In this document: positions 1 to 10,984 of the stretch, one piece after another
Layout: every line of letters starts with the position of its first letter
Position numbering within the stretch: the stretch's first letter is position 1
Source: Ceratothoa steindachneri
Lineage: Eukaryota > Arthropoda > Malacostraca > Isopoda > Cymothoidae
Length of the DNA: 64,000 bases
NCBI GenBank assembly: GCA_963969495.1
Contig: OZ018333.1
Span: 89,519,865-89,583,864 of the forward strand
Reading direction: 5' to 3'
Made by a program: the position numbers and the translations under genes
Notes under the pieces: generated by a model
Database searches by the model: none
What the model saw: only the letters and a program-made list of their open reading frames with translations
What the model was told of the DNA's origin: nothing

Positions 1-215
1 CTGGCAACATCATTACTGTGGCCTGACTACTATTTCTAGAATGGTTGGTCACTCCGCACACTGTCCACTTCCAAATGCAAAGATGACAGAAAAGGATCTT
101 AAGTCATTGTTGTATTATGGGATAGATCCAAGGAAATAGTCATGGCACACAAATTTAAGTTCCCTTTGGTTGTCTTCGATTTTCTATGCCAGGCAGCCCA
201 GGGGCTGATCTGATT
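1..215 (-). mobile_element. Decayed LINE-A fragment (RNase H region)
   Basis: Aligned by eye with the intact LINE-A copies near 17.87-18.02 kb and 33.21-33.37 kb, this stretch keeps the same order of short blocks: a GTGTCC/ATTC-like block, the 'aaatttaagttccctt' block, and a 'gccaggcagcccaggggctg' block that matches 'gccaagcagtccgaagagctg'. It no longer encodes anything and most CG dinucleotides of the family sequence are lost. It is an old copy cut by the window edge. Confidence 0.55.
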
Positions 216-439
216 CTTGTGATGTACAAGATGCAGAATGTATTTGTTTGCAATTTTCAACTGCTTATTTTATGCATATTTTTGCAACCTTCCTTATAGG
301 TCTTTTAGTTCTAAAAACAACCGCATTTTTGCTTCTTTTTTTGTCAGAATAATTGACTAAAATTTTTATAATCATTAGCAATTTGTGTAAGACACTTGTA
401 TCCTCCTCATTGTAATCAGTACAAGAAGGATAAACAAGG

Positions 440-1310
440 AGATTTCAGACTTCCTCAATGTCAGCAGGATGGTAGAAAAGGTCAAAAAGGAGCTAGAGGA
501 TTCAAGATTCAACTACATGGCCACCAGAATGCTGGAATACTTTACTGAAATCCAGATCATCAAAACAATGATCCCAGAGAGTTGAGGCATGCATTGCAAG
601 GGAGAAAAAGTGTGGATGAAAAGCTGATCAGGCAGGTGGTGCATGAGGACATCCGTTACTTTTCATACAAGATGAGGAAGGGACAATTTCTATCCATAGT
701 GATGGGGGCAAAGTGACTCAAGCACACTGAGAAGCTGACCAACAGGTTGAAACACCCATTGGAACCAGACATGACTGATATTCTCCAATGAGAAGAATTC
801 TTGCTAAAACCACAAGATCAACTCACAGAACAACAGGTGGGTTGCTTTTAACACTTAAGGACATGTCCAGATTCATACACAAGCACAAACGAGGTGATTT
901 TATGCCTCCCCACTTCTCCCCTGAGTGGCTTAAGCTGAATACCGGTAGCTAAATGCATGTTCTAAGTGAGGTGGTGAGGTCTTGAATCGAGCGGGTAGCT
1001 GTTGGGAGGCTGTAGGAAGGCCTTACATGAGGCAGTAGGACTCTACACCTTGGTAGACTAGCTTAAAGACCCAGGTCTGGATATCAATCATGCAGAACCT
1101 GACCTTTAACCTTCCAACTCGCCTGACTTTTATGTATGGAGTGCAATGGAACAAGAGACTAATAAATCAAGGTGCAACAAAAATAATGAGCTGAATGAAG
1201 GATTACCAGGGCCTTCAGGCACCTAAAATGGGAGATAGTGATGAAGGTCTGTGGTCAGTTTCGAAGTTGCCCAGAGGCTGTCATTGAGGACACAGTGGCA
1301 AGTTCATTGA
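440..1310 (+). pseudogene. Decayed mariner-like (IS630/Tc1/mariner) transposase
   Basis: Reading across frameshifts and stops on the plus strand recovers blocks in the order expected for an arthropod mariner-like transposase. About 634-711 gives RQVVHEDIRYFSYKMRKGQF, followed by a KLTNRLKHP block. About 1005-1050 gives a GRPY...DS.P block that corresponds to the second catalytic aspartate region. SLKTQVW follows, and GKFIE near 1300 resembles the usual C-terminus. At least eight in-frame stops separate the blocks, so no protein is made. No terminal inverted repeats were identified. The family call rests on block order; assignment to a named mariner subfamily is not possible. Confidence 0.6.
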
Positions 1311-1344
1311 GTAAGGTCACACACATCTGCCAATTGACACCAGG

Positions 1345-1550
1345 GCACAAGTAACAGTAATTAGGATTTCAGCCTAGTACTAGGTTACTTAAAAATCTCT
1401 AAAAAAAAACCTTTCCAAATATAAACAAATAAGAAAAATTGAAACACAAAAAAAATGCAAAAAGGAACATAGAGAACAGAGACAAGAAGACAAGAAAGAA
1501 GCACGTTCTGACATCAGAGGAAGGACCCCCTCTTCCCTCTATAAATTATT
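1345..1550 (-). mobile_element. LINE-A 3' untranslated remnant
   Basis: Positions 1371-1392 (agcctagtactaggttact) match the palindromic hairpin found just inside the 3' end of the better LINE-A copies (8749-8766 and 32867-32884). A purine-rich, A-rich segment and a 'gacatcagaggaaggacc' block follow, resembling the 3' UTR at 8838-8860. There is no coding content. The remnant directly follows the mariner relic. Confidence 0.45.
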
Positions 1551-1959
1551 TCCCTACCAACCAAAATATGATATTAAAAAACATTTGAATCATTTAGAAT
1601 TCAATGATAATTATTACATTAATGAATGAATTCTAATGAAATTCAGCCTTTTTCTCTTATCCAAATTTGGGGTCCTAATTATGGGATGACCTGATTCAAT
1701 CTTTTCCCCAAATAGCTCAACTTTGTCAGTATTTTCTCTTAAATCTTCATAATCTATTCTGGCAAGCACCAATGATGACTCAGCTAATCAAAATACAAAA
1801 AAATCAATTGTAAAAACAAAACAAATGCCAATTAGTAGGCACGCTTACATCAGGCACCTAGACAGGCCACCAATGCTTTAAAAATTAAACACTATCCAGA
1901 GGATGAGAGGTGTAAAATACCATTAATACAGATAGAGAAATAATAAAAAAAAATAATTA

Positions 1960-2640
1960 AATACTATAAGGCCTCTGGTTCAGATGACATTCATTCTAGG
2001 TTACTTGAGGAAGGTATGGAAAGCATTGCAGTAGCTCTGGAGAAAATACGAGTATATACAAGATAAATATGTTTTTTTTGAGAAGTGCCAAATACTTGGA
2101 AAATACTAAGTGTAGTGTCCATTTTAAGTGGGAAAAAAGACCGAAATAACTTTAAGCCAGTTGGTTTGCGAGTTTATAAGTGTGTGAGCAACGATGCTCC
2201 CAGCATGGATTTAGAATGGGTAAATCATGTTTAACAAACATGGGCTGAACTTAGTTGAGGCTGAAAAGGACTTTACAAGTACTGTCAGTGAGGTTTACTA
2301 AGTAGTGTTTTGAAGAAAAAGTAAAGAAAATAGTGTGTTGGGCATCATTAAGATAAATGTTACTAATGTAAGGATGTTATCCTTAAACTTTATAACTCAA
2401 ATGATAGCCCAGATTTAGTGTATTGTATGGAACCATGGTTCACACATTTTAGACATCATATCAACCCGCTAATTAGTGCAAAAGAGGACAACAGAGTTAT
2501 TACCTTCCCTGAAGCACCTTGAATATGTACACTGAAGGTATTAAATATGTTCCCAATTGAAAGGTGTGCGAGAGGGACCAGGGAGAGGTAGTAGGAACCC
2601 TAGTCATATAGATGGGGAGGTTGTGTTTATACTGCACTCC
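1960..2640 (+). pseudogene. CR1-like LINE reverse transcriptase remnant
   Basis: Broken plus-strand reading gives a GSDDIHSRLLEEGMESIA block at about 1978-2030. It corresponds to the start of the RT domain in the CR1 copy at 34.9-37.8 kb (which reads KAPGPDELFPRILKE there). An HGFRMGKSCLTN block follows at about 2207-2240. From about 2385 there is a block equivalent to the C-terminal 'LPSLKHLEY' segment of CR1 (compare 42.6 kb). The middle of RT, including the YxDD motif, is missing, and many stops are present. A run of ATT repeats at 2685-2700 may mark the 3' end. Confidence 0.5.
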
Positions 2641-2811
2641 ATGAAAATGACATTCAAGCAGGCATGATAAGTGTATAAACTCTATTATTATTATTATTTA
2701 TTACTAACAAATGGCAATCTTGAGTGATAACATTGGTGTGAAGAAAATATGAAATAATGTTTGCCATTATACAAATAAATTCAGCAAGAAACTAAAAATA
2801 ACAAAGATTAC

Positions 2812-2970
2812 CTTTTCTTGATGGGGGTCTTGTTGTAAAAACTCACTGGTATTGTTTGGTAGAGAGTTTTCAGATTTTGCACACAGTACATCAAAAGTAA
2901 CAGGAGAACTCATCTCTCTATGAAAGAATTCTTCACTAACTTCTTCCTTGAATGAAATCTCCCCAAAGTC
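2812..2970 (-). CDS. Putative host-gene exon 3 (unrecognised acidic protein)
   Basis: On the minus strand this is a 159-bp, 53-codon open block. It is preceded by a pyrimidine-rich acceptor (tttgtacttcttcaagcag, exon from 2970) and followed by a donor AAG|GTAATC (2811-2806). Both ends are in phase 0, matching the phase-0 end of the exon at 15563-15709. The peptide starts DFGEISFKEEVSEEFF and is rich in Glu, Asp and Ser. FKEE fits the psi-K-x-E SUMO-acceptor pattern. I do not recognise the protein. Such acidic, K-x-E-rich first exons are common upstream of zinc-finger or other DNA-binding exons in arthropod regulators, but no such domain is in this window. The intron before it would be 12.6 kb and full of LINEs. 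An ORF through the exon runs on into both introns, so the splice sites, not the ORF ends, define it. Confidence 0.55.
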
Positions 2971-3389
2971 CTGCTTGAAGAAGTACAAAATTAATTCCTT
3001 ACACAGTATCCATAAATCACTGTTGTGTTCTTTTCATGTTTTTAATGGCTTACTTTGGAGAATTAGATATGTTCACTTTCAGGTGAAAATAATGAGTGAT
3101 GGATGAGATTGTAAAGATTAGTGTGTGCAAATAGCAGAAATGTGCATGCTAACAGCTAAATAGTGGTATCAAATATGATGATGGGAGATTTACTAGGGAA
3201 TGACAACCTCATCAAGGTGTAAAACAGATAAAAAGATCTAGCAGATGACCTCAGTTAATAATGCCCTCTCATACAGTGTCATACTGTAAAGAAACAAGAT
3301 AAATAGAATAATTTTTTCTACTGAAAAGTGTTCTTTCCTAATACACAAAAGAATCTGTTTGGGGATGTGAATCAAATCAAACACACTCA

Positions 3390-4765
3390 GGAGGCAAACA
3401 CCGATTTGATGTTAGTTTAACAAGGAGTAACAAGGAAAGCAAGTACCCTAGAAGACCTTACGGTCCATTCAAAGAGGGTACCTTTGGACTAGCAGTCGAG
3501 CGGCACATCTCTGCCCAAATGCTTTACGCCCTTAAACGGCCACTTTTCAAGACCCTGTCTAGTCTTGACTTGAACTGGTCGACAGATTCACTGTTGACAA
3601 CTTCCACTGGAAGTGCGTTCCAACTACCGCAGATACTGTACGTGAAAATTTTTCACACAGATCGCGGTTGTAACGCTTCAGTTCAAGTTTAAAGCCGTGA
3701 TTTCTTGTTCTGCTCTCAACAAGTGTGAAAATATCCCCATAGTCAACATTGTCGAACCCTCGAAGTATTTTGAAAACTTCGATGAGCTGACCATGCAGTC
3801 TACGGCTTTTCAACGAGAACAGATCTAATTCCCTTAATCTATCTTCATAACTTTTATGTCTGAGAGAGGGAATCAGTTTGGTTGCCCTGGCTTGCACGCG
3901 TTCCAATCTCGCGATGTCCTTTCAAAATGAAGGACTCCAGAATTGTACGGCATACTCCAGGTGCGGTCGGACAAGTGAGTTGCACAAACACAGTACAATC
4001 TCATTGTTCCGATATCCAAACTGGCGCTTTATGTGGCCTAGCATCCTTTGGGCCTTTTTCTCCGCTTCAATGCACTGTTTCGAGAACTTGAGGTCACTAG
4101 TGATAGTTGAACCCAAGTCCTTCTCAGTGTCGGTGGATTCAAGAGAAGTGCCCTTAAGGATATACTGAGATTTGGGGTTTCGGTGGCCAATATGCATTAC
4201 TTTGCATTTTTTCACGTTAAAAAGCATTTGCCACGTGTCCGACCACTCCCAATTTTCCGAAGATATTCCTGCAGGCAGGCAGTATTTCCATCTTTTGCAA
4301 CGGTGATACTAAGCTTGGTATCGTCAGCAAATGGGAAATCTTGGCAACCATGTCACCGTTCATGTCGTTGACGTAGATGATGAATCGTAGAGGTCTCAGG
4401 ACAGAACCTTGAGGCATCCGGCTAGTAACGGGCACCCACTCAGAAGCCTGTCCATTCACCATCACCCGTTGCCGTCTGCCACATAGCCAGTTCTCTATCC
4501 AGCCGGCTATTTTTCCGTCTATGCCCAGCGCTCACACTTTTCGGAGAAGGCGGCGGTGTGGTACCTTACCAAAGGCTTTCTGAAAGTCTAAGTACACCAC
4601 ATCGACCGCCTTGTCCCGATCATGCTCACTTAAGTCGAAGTGGAAGAATTCCACAAGTTCGTCAGGCATGACCATTGCCTTCGGGAAGACGTGCTGAGAA
4701 CTCCTCAGTAGCAGGTTTGACTCTAAATTTGACGTCATTTTGTCCACCATCATGCTCTCCCATGA
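3390..4765 (-). pseudogene. CR1-like LINE, RT C-terminal half, decayed
   Basis: Minus-strand pieces read, in order: YLDFQKAFGKVPHRRLLRKV (motif A region, about 4535-4600), a MVNGQASEWVPVTSRMPQGS block (normally ..SGVPQGS), NDMN near the palm, an FNVKKCKVMHIGHRNPKSQY block, LYNS-like 'LCNSLVRPHLEYAVQFWSP', and QARATKLIPSLRHKSYEDRL near 3890. This is the characteristic C-terminal half of CR1-clade ORF2. Frameshifts separate the pieces and the YADD block reads through a damaged stretch near 4330. The 3' end near 3390-3540 is non-coding. It abuts the endonuclease fragment of a LINE-A copy at about 4766. Confidence 0.75.
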
Positions 4766-4784
4766 GTTTAACGACTATTGAAGT

Positions 4785-5441
4785 AAAAAAAAGGCAAGAA
4801 AATGAAGCGGTTCTCGGGCAGTGATGCGTAATCTCATTCACATTTAGGACACCCATCTCAAGCTCTTCGATCACATCGACAAAGACTTGTCCCCTGGAAT
4901 TTAGTGAGTAATCTTCCCAGATAGGATGCCTGCCGTTCAGATCTCCAAGCAAGAGCAAAGGCCTCGGCAACCGTGCCACGACGCGGCGGAAGTCCCCCGC
5001 GTCGAAGTCAGCTGACGGTGGAATGTACGCAGAAATGATAGTATACGTCCTATCCAGGTGAAGCTGCACAGCCACTGCCTGAAGGGAGGTATCTAAAGTG
5101 AAAGGAAGAACGGAGACATCATGCCGGGTGTAAACAGCGCATACCCCAGCCCAGCCATCTCATGGTGGTGGGGTCGCAAGACCCTTATACCCTGGGAGGG
5201 TGGGCAAGAGGCACGCGCCTAGAATGGGCTCCTGAATAAAAATAGCTAACGGGGAACGGGACGAGACAAGCCTCCGTAGCTCCTCCCAGGTAGCCCGGAG
5301 TCCACGGCAATTCCATTGAAGGAATATGCCCTCCAAGCCTAGCTCGGAGGAGACGCGGCGGTCCTCTTCGAAAAGAAGCCCCTCAGAGAAATGGCCGTAC
5401 GCTTCTCGGAGGCAGAACCCCAGGCGCTGTTGGCCGGACAA
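4785..5441 (-). pseudogene. LINE-A ORF2 endonuclease fragment (copy 1)
   Basis: Two open pieces (5441-5160 and 5075-4785) cover an APE-type endonuclease, which nicks target DNA to prime reverse transcription. Visible motifs are IFLQWNCRGL (catalytic Asn), IFIQEPILG (catalytic Glu), YIPPSADFD and LLLGDLNGRHPIW. A frameshift between 5160 and 5075 splits the domain, and the SDH end of the domain is lost where the CR1 fragment begins. Compared with the best copy (20676-21446) it also carries several substitutions such as Q-to-P after the catalytic Glu. Confidence 0.75.
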
Positions 5442-7755
5442 AGCGCTGAAGGCGCTGTCGCCTTAGATGATTTATTGGGGGAGGTTGGGCTCGCAATGCG
5501 AGTCTTTTCCTCCCTCCGCCTGGAAACCTTAGGCGGACGTTGCAGCTTCGGAGGCGGGGGGCCCTCTTTTCGAGGAACCACCGTCTCCGAGCCACTACGC
5601 CAACCACTAAGCGTGGGCGAAGGAGCTGAAGCTCCTTTATTGCTGTCCTCCTTTCGGGGGACAGCTTTAGGAACCCGGGAAGATGGCCTGGCGACCAACT
5701 TAAGGGGTGTTGCCTCCTGTGACCCTAACTACTCGGTGGAGGAGCGTGGCCGTTTCGCCTTTCGGAAAACGGTCCCGCTGGGGGAAATGGAGGGAAGCCC
5801 TGGTTTTAGACGGGGCTGGGTGTGAAACCTTTTTTCTGCCAGGTCTACCAGGGAAGCGCCCGGGTTGAGTAAAACCTGCAGAAGGGCTCCGAATGGGCGC
5901 GGAAACAACCGTGCTCGTTGGCCTGGATGGGCCAGGAGCAGAGGGTGCCTTTCTAACTATTGAGGCATATGACATCCCAGGCAGAGCCGGGCGCGCCAGG
6001 ACCAAGGCCTTAGCCTCGCCGAATGAGAGTCGATCCTGGGCCTGAATGGCCAGGATTTCTTTCTTAAAGAGATATGCACCACATTGCTTCAAAGAAGCAG
6101 GGTGCGGCTCTCCGCAATTGACACACTTGGCCACACACAATTTAGACTTATCGTGTGCGGCCTGGAGCAATTTACAGACTTGGGGTGACCCCGACTTTGC
6201 ACGTCTAGATCAACGATTCGTATGGCCGAAGCGGTGACAGTAATAGCATCGCCGCGGCAGTGGCACGAATGCCTCCACGCGGTAGCGGTACCAACCACCA
6301 CGCACCGACTCAGGGAGTTTGTCACAGTCGAGCGTGACAGAGTGCCGGGGTGTGTCTCGAAGACCCTTCCTGTTTTCTCATCACACGTTCGACCTTGACC
6401 AACCCATGGTCGGCCAGCTCTAAGGTGATGTCCTTTATGGAGTAGTCAACGAGTTCCCTCGCATAAACTACTCCTTTCACAAAGTTCATGGTAGAGTGCG
6501 GCGTCACACTCACCGGGGTGCCATGAAGTGTCCGAAGAGCACTTATCTTGTACGCCTCGGAGGTATCCGCCGCATTCGGCAGAAGGCTCCCGTCCGAGAA
6601 ACGGGTCACCTTCAGCTCTCTACCAATTACACTAGCTAATGCTCTCCTCTGATTGGTCATGCTGCCCTTGGAAAACATGCTGCCATCAGTGGAGCGAATA
6701 ACGAAGAAGCGTTTGAAGCCAGCGGGCTCCAAAACGCCAGGTAGACTCTGAATGAGGGGCCCCGATGTTATCGAGGCTCCACCCTGCGCTCCTTTCATCT
6801 TAGCCATAGTCGTGGGCTCCGCACCCAAGGAGGCAGAGGGGCCGGATGTGCTGATCTTAGCTTGGTCGCTTACCAAAGTGGCAGCAGACCCATCCAACCC
6901 CACAGCCCCCGTGGATGGAGAGGAGCCCCGAGTCTTCTTAGCCTTTTTCTTATTTTTTTACTTTTTAGGAGACGAGGGCGGGGAATGAACCCGCTTCTCC
7001 CCTCCGCCGGCAGAAGCCCCTATGCCAGATGGACCGGCCTCAGCCAGGTCCTTCTCTGAGATGGAGAAGGTCTTGGTGGTCGCAGGGTCACCGGTTGTAG
7101 GAGATCCCTCCCCTCCTTGTACTGCCTTGGAAACCTGGGCCTTTTGAGGAGGACCTTGCATAGGGGTGGATTCGGGTTCGGTACTTGCCACCGAGCCCAG
7201 ATTCCCTCCCATGGAAGGCCCTACCGTCTGAGGCTGGGTTGCCTCAAGGACCATGTCTATCTCAGGATGGGCCTCCAGTTAGCCATCCTCTCCCAGGACA
7301 TCGCAGGTCGCGTTGGCAGCGTCACTAGTCATGTGTGGGGAGGCACAGGCCTTGGCCCCGGCAAGATTCAATATTCTGGCCAGCAGGTCTTTTAAGGGAA
7401 GCGACCGAAGGGGCCTGGCTTTCCTCTTCCCCCTAAGGGGGTTTGCCCTACCGAGCCGCTTCACTGGGAAGCGGTCGTCTATGAGCTGCCTGCTGGCTTT
7501 CTTGGCAGTCAACTGGGAAAGAAAAGGTGGGACTGCCGCTGGAAAAAGGAAGGTGCCTGAAAGCACCTCCAGAGAAGGTGAGGCGGAGTCCCCTACACCT
7601 GTAGGCGAAGGAGAGGAGTAAGCCTCCTCTCCAGTTAGAGAAATATGGAGGGTCCCCTGCGCAAGCACAAAGGGGTAAAGGGACCTCCATTTTTTCGGTG
7701 GAGCTGCCGAGGGCGTCTCCGTCGTTGGTACAGGGGGAATTAAGGGGATATTTTG
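5339..7755 (-). pseudogene. LINE-A ORF1 (gag-like), broken (copy 1)
   Basis: This is homologous along its length to the intact ORF1 at 21344-23839, but split into pieces by frameshifts and stops: about 7755-7448, 7668-7279, 7254-6958, 6903-6322, 6170-5700 and 5698-5339. The MNFVKGVVYARELVDYSI block is intact near 6460. The first zinc knuckle is lost in a frameshift near 6230. The two following knuckles remain readable, with CVNCGEPHPASLKQC at about 6130-6088. The C-terminal Lys/Pro/Ser-rich tail is out of frame. ORF1 proteins of this type bind the element's RNA. Confidence 0.8.
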
Positions 7756-8284
7756 ATTGACTCATCATTGGGCATGGTGACCCTCTTTTTATTATGAGAT
7801 GCAATAGCTCATCACCCATCGCAGTAGCCCGCTCTGCAAGGGGTCCATACGGGCCTGGTAGAGCCAGGTGCCGCCATTTAAGGCCACCCCTCCAGCTTGG
7901 TGTCCTGGCAGCCCTTCAGCATGGCAGCTCCACCTTGGACACGGCATAAAATCAAGGATAGATGGTGAAGTGAGAAGAAAAAGGGATGTGACGAAGGTAT
8001 GGGTGGGGATGAAGCAAGTTGTTAAAAAAACACCATCCAAAACCGAAGCTCAGCGGTTAGGGAACATTGCCCCCTCCCTGATCCGGGATAGTTGGCTGAG
8101 AAAAAGGTCAGCATCTACCCTGTGAAATTAGAGGCTGACCAGAGAAAGTTGTGGGAGAGGTTGAATGAAAAGTGAGGAAACTGGGTGGAAACACAAGTGT
8201 TTTGAAGGAAGGAGAAGAGGCTAAGCTGGGGTCAGACAGGGTGCTGAATCCCATCAGCACGGCCGCTAGGATGGCAAATCGCCG

Positions 8285-8671
8285 CGACGCCGGGTCCGAG
8301 ATTGCAGTCCCATTCTCCTGGAGAATAGGAGGGGGGAGCCTGCGATAACTTGCCCCGAATCCTTTTAACTCACTTCCACACCCCTGCTAGAGGGGTCTTC
8401 CCATTAAGTGAAGACACATATGCCCAATAAGAAGAGTGGTAAGTATGCTTCAAAATATACCGGAACCTAGCCCTAGTTCGACGAAATTCACCTGAAGTGA
8501 AGTAGTTCGGGTGGCGCTTAGAACGCATGTAGGCATAACGCTGCTGTTTGGGCACTGTTTCACACTCAGCAAAACGGCCCACAGCAGTAAGGTTGTTGGT
8601 GAACAACTCAATGCCAAATCTACTAACCTAAACTCCTTGACTTAGACAGAGAAATCAGATATTTCTTAAGA
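8285..8671 (-). pseudogene. LINE-A reverse transcriptase N-terminal fragment
   Basis: This aligns with 20200-20640 of the best copy. It is the linker/finger region before the RT palm, with readable blocks ETVPKQQRYAYMRSKRHPNYFT and FRRTRARFRYILKH. A block of about 70 bases is missing relative to the best copy (the WWSAE segment), and stops are present. It lies between the 5' end of copy 1 and the poly(A) end of the copy at 8681-10439, so it is a third, separate piece of the same family. The catalytic region is absent. Confidence 0.7.
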
Positions 8672-8680
8672 TGAGGATCT

Positions 8681-10439
8681 TTTTTTTTTTAATTTCAGGA
8701 GCCTATCTGGCGACTGCCCACTTGGGCATAAGTCGCCGGAATCACGACAGCCTAGAACTAGGCTACTTTAAAATAAGAATTAAAAACACTACAATGATAA
8801 AAAGGGAAGATCGGAACAATTACGAAGCAATCTCCGGCGTCGGGCGGAGGTCCCTCTCACCCCAGCACAGGAGCGTGCGACCTACACAGAAAGCAACAAT
8901 AACAAAAAAATAAAACCTAGATAAATAAAGGGCAAAAGGCCGGCCTCCCCCAAAAGTCTATAAGTCTACCAGTAAATGTGCACGCACTCACTCGTCCCGA
9001 GTACAAAAGAGAGGGCGTAGCGACCCCGCCCATCCCAGTACCGAGACAGCTATCGTGCGCGAAGATCACCCAGACTGGGGACATTCGACAAGAATATGCC
9101 GAACAGTCTGGGGGACGATGCAGTCGTTGCAATAGGGCGCATGCGAGCGCTCCATCAAGTAGCGATGCGTCACACGAGTGTGTCCGATTCGAAGACGAGA
9201 GAAAGCAACCTGAAGCCACCGCGGCATTGGGGGATAGGTCCATGGGAACAGTCGCGGCGCAATGGCATGCAACTTTAAGTTCCCTTCGACCGTCTCCCAT
9301 CTTCTTTGCCAAGCAGTCCGAAGAGCTGCCCGTATTCCTGCCATGTAGTCGGTGTGAGGAAGAGCGAAACGCTGGTCCGGTCGCAGAGTCCTCGCGGACT
9401 CTTTGGCGCCCTCATCGGCGCGCTCATTCCCCGCAATTCCTACATGTCCAGGAACCCAGCAGAAGATAATCTCGACATCTGCCCGGCTCGCCAAAACCGT
9501 GGCGTCACGGATATCGCGAACCAGGGGATGTGGAGATTCCAATGCCCCGAGAGCACTCAGGGCGCTTTGTGAGTCGCTATAGATCACAATCCGGTCTCCG
9601 AACCGGGCACGTCGCGTAATCTCCCGTACCGAGTGGTGTATTGCCACCAGCTCGGCCGTGAAGACAGACGCAGCGCCTGGTAGAGCCCCGCTGACTTCAA
9701 ACAGAGGGGATACGGCGTGGAAGCCGACCCCCTCTTGGGACTTGGAGCCATCCGTATACACACGATGTGTGCTCCAAAAAGGTCGAACGCAATACTCCCG
9801 GCGCAGTACAAGCTTTGGGAGCAGAGGCGTGGCGACAAATAGCCAAATGTGGTACCCTCCAGGGTGGCGTCCTGGGCAAAACCAGGGGCGCCACCGGCCC
9901 GAGAGCGATATCTACCTCTCGAAGGAGTTTCCTGGCCCTAAACCCAAAAGGCTTAGGGTATGACTGGCGTCTCTCGACGGCATAGGCACCATCGAGATCA
10001 GCTGCGGATGCAGTGAGAGCTGTTGGCGACTGAGGGAGGCGCCGGGCTCGCGCGTACAGTCGAGTGATACACTGCACGCGGCGCAGAGCGAGTGGCATCT
10101 CCCCAGCATCGACCCACAGGCTCTCAATGGGGGAATTGCGGAAGGCACCGGTCGCAAGGCGAAGGCCGGTGTGATGGATCGAATCCACCTTCCGCAATAA
10201 ACGCTCGGCTGCGGATGCATAAAACTCGCATCCGTAGTCGAGCTTCGAACGAACAAAGGATCGATTAATAAGTAAGGCAGTAGCCCTATCAGCGCCCCAA
10301 GCGCTGAACGTCACGGAACGGAGAATGTCCATGGCGCGGGTACAAGAGACCCTAAGGCTGCGAATATGAGCCTCCCAGGTGAGGCGTCGGTCGAATACAA
10401 GACCAAGGAAACGGTGCGACTCAACCACATCCAGGCGCA
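8681..10439 (-). mobile_element. LINE-A 5'-truncated copy with poly(A): RT end, RNase H, 3' UTR
   Basis: In minus-strand order the copy starts inside RT (RLDVVESHRFLGLVFDRRLTW at about 10437), runs through RNase H (MYTDGSKSQEG at about 9761; IVIYSDSQSALSAL; CWVPGHVGIAGNERADEGAK) and the terminal zinc finger (YCNDCIVPQTVRHILVECP). It ends in a 3' UTR with two hairpins and a poly(A) tail, seen as T10 at 8681-8690. A frameshift lies between RT and RNase H (the two frames overlap at 9697-9761). Compared with other copies a block encoding RHAGTVP is deleted just before the RNase H. Near-perfect identity with the copies at 17.6 and 33 kb makes this a recent insertion, but no clean target duplication is visible. 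Confidence 0.85.
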
Positions 10440-10984
10440 CCCTACTGCCCTGGCATGGCTATGAGCATACATATTAATGGCAGTAGGGTTTCGATGGTAG
10501 TGACGACAACCTCACTTACACTATGTCACCACTTTGCTGTATTCTCAGTCCAAAAAGGGAGATGGGTCTTCTGGGAAGCAGTTTTGGAAGTTCTCCAGGA
10601 CCATGTCAATGTCACTCTGAGGGAAGTGTACAGAATAGTGAGAAAGGTATTTAAACTTTGGCCAAGTGGCTTTCCTGGTGTTCCACCTATTGCCCAGTGG
10701 GGGAGGAGGGCCACCCAAGCATGAGGTCAGAACAACTGGGAAGTGATTGCTTCCTCTCAGATCAGGATCCACCGACCAACTGTAATCTGCTCTACAGTCT
10801 GAGGAACAAAGTGACAAATCTACACAGGTAAAGCTGTTGGTCTGGACATGGAAGGATGTTGGAGTACCATCATTAAATAATGACACATCCAAGGTCTTCA
10901 TAAGTCTCACAATCAGATTTCCCTTGGGGTTGTCCTCATAGTCTCCCCAAAGAGGGTGGCTTGCATTAGGGGTTGATATATATA
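10440..10984 (-). pseudogene. LINE-B endonuclease C-terminus (second gag-bearing LINE)
   Basis: The minus strand reads an ASHPLWGDYEDNPKG block near 10950, then VDLSLCSSDC, WSVDPDLRGSNHFPVVLTSC (the SDH-type motif with Asn) and an ATWPKFKYLSH linker. This is the end of an APE endonuclease clearly different from LINE-A. It is the continuation of the LINE-B endonuclease at 13109-13561, from which it is separated by a LINE-A insertion. The left end abuts the truncated LINE-A copy. The open frame stops at 10545 before any RT motif. Confidence 0.6.

Larger units (their letters stand above)
4766..8290 (-). mobile_element. LINE-A copy 1: 5' UTR, ORF1 and endonuclease part only
   Basis: In minus-strand order this copy has a 5' UTR block (about 8290-7760), ORF1 (about 7755-5345) and the first part of the ORF2 endonuclease (about 5441-4785). 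It then stops abruptly at the CR1 remnant, so RT and RNase H are absent. Its 5' end at about 8285 joins an unrelated RT fragment of the same family, in the run 'ggcaaatcgccgcgacgccgg'. The element is broken by several frameshifts. Confidence 0.8.

Noticed and set aside
5391..5825. 144-aa plus-strand open frame in LINE-A copy 1
   Set aside because: It is antisense to the ORF1 tail, and the same antisense frame is present at 21378 and 48059.
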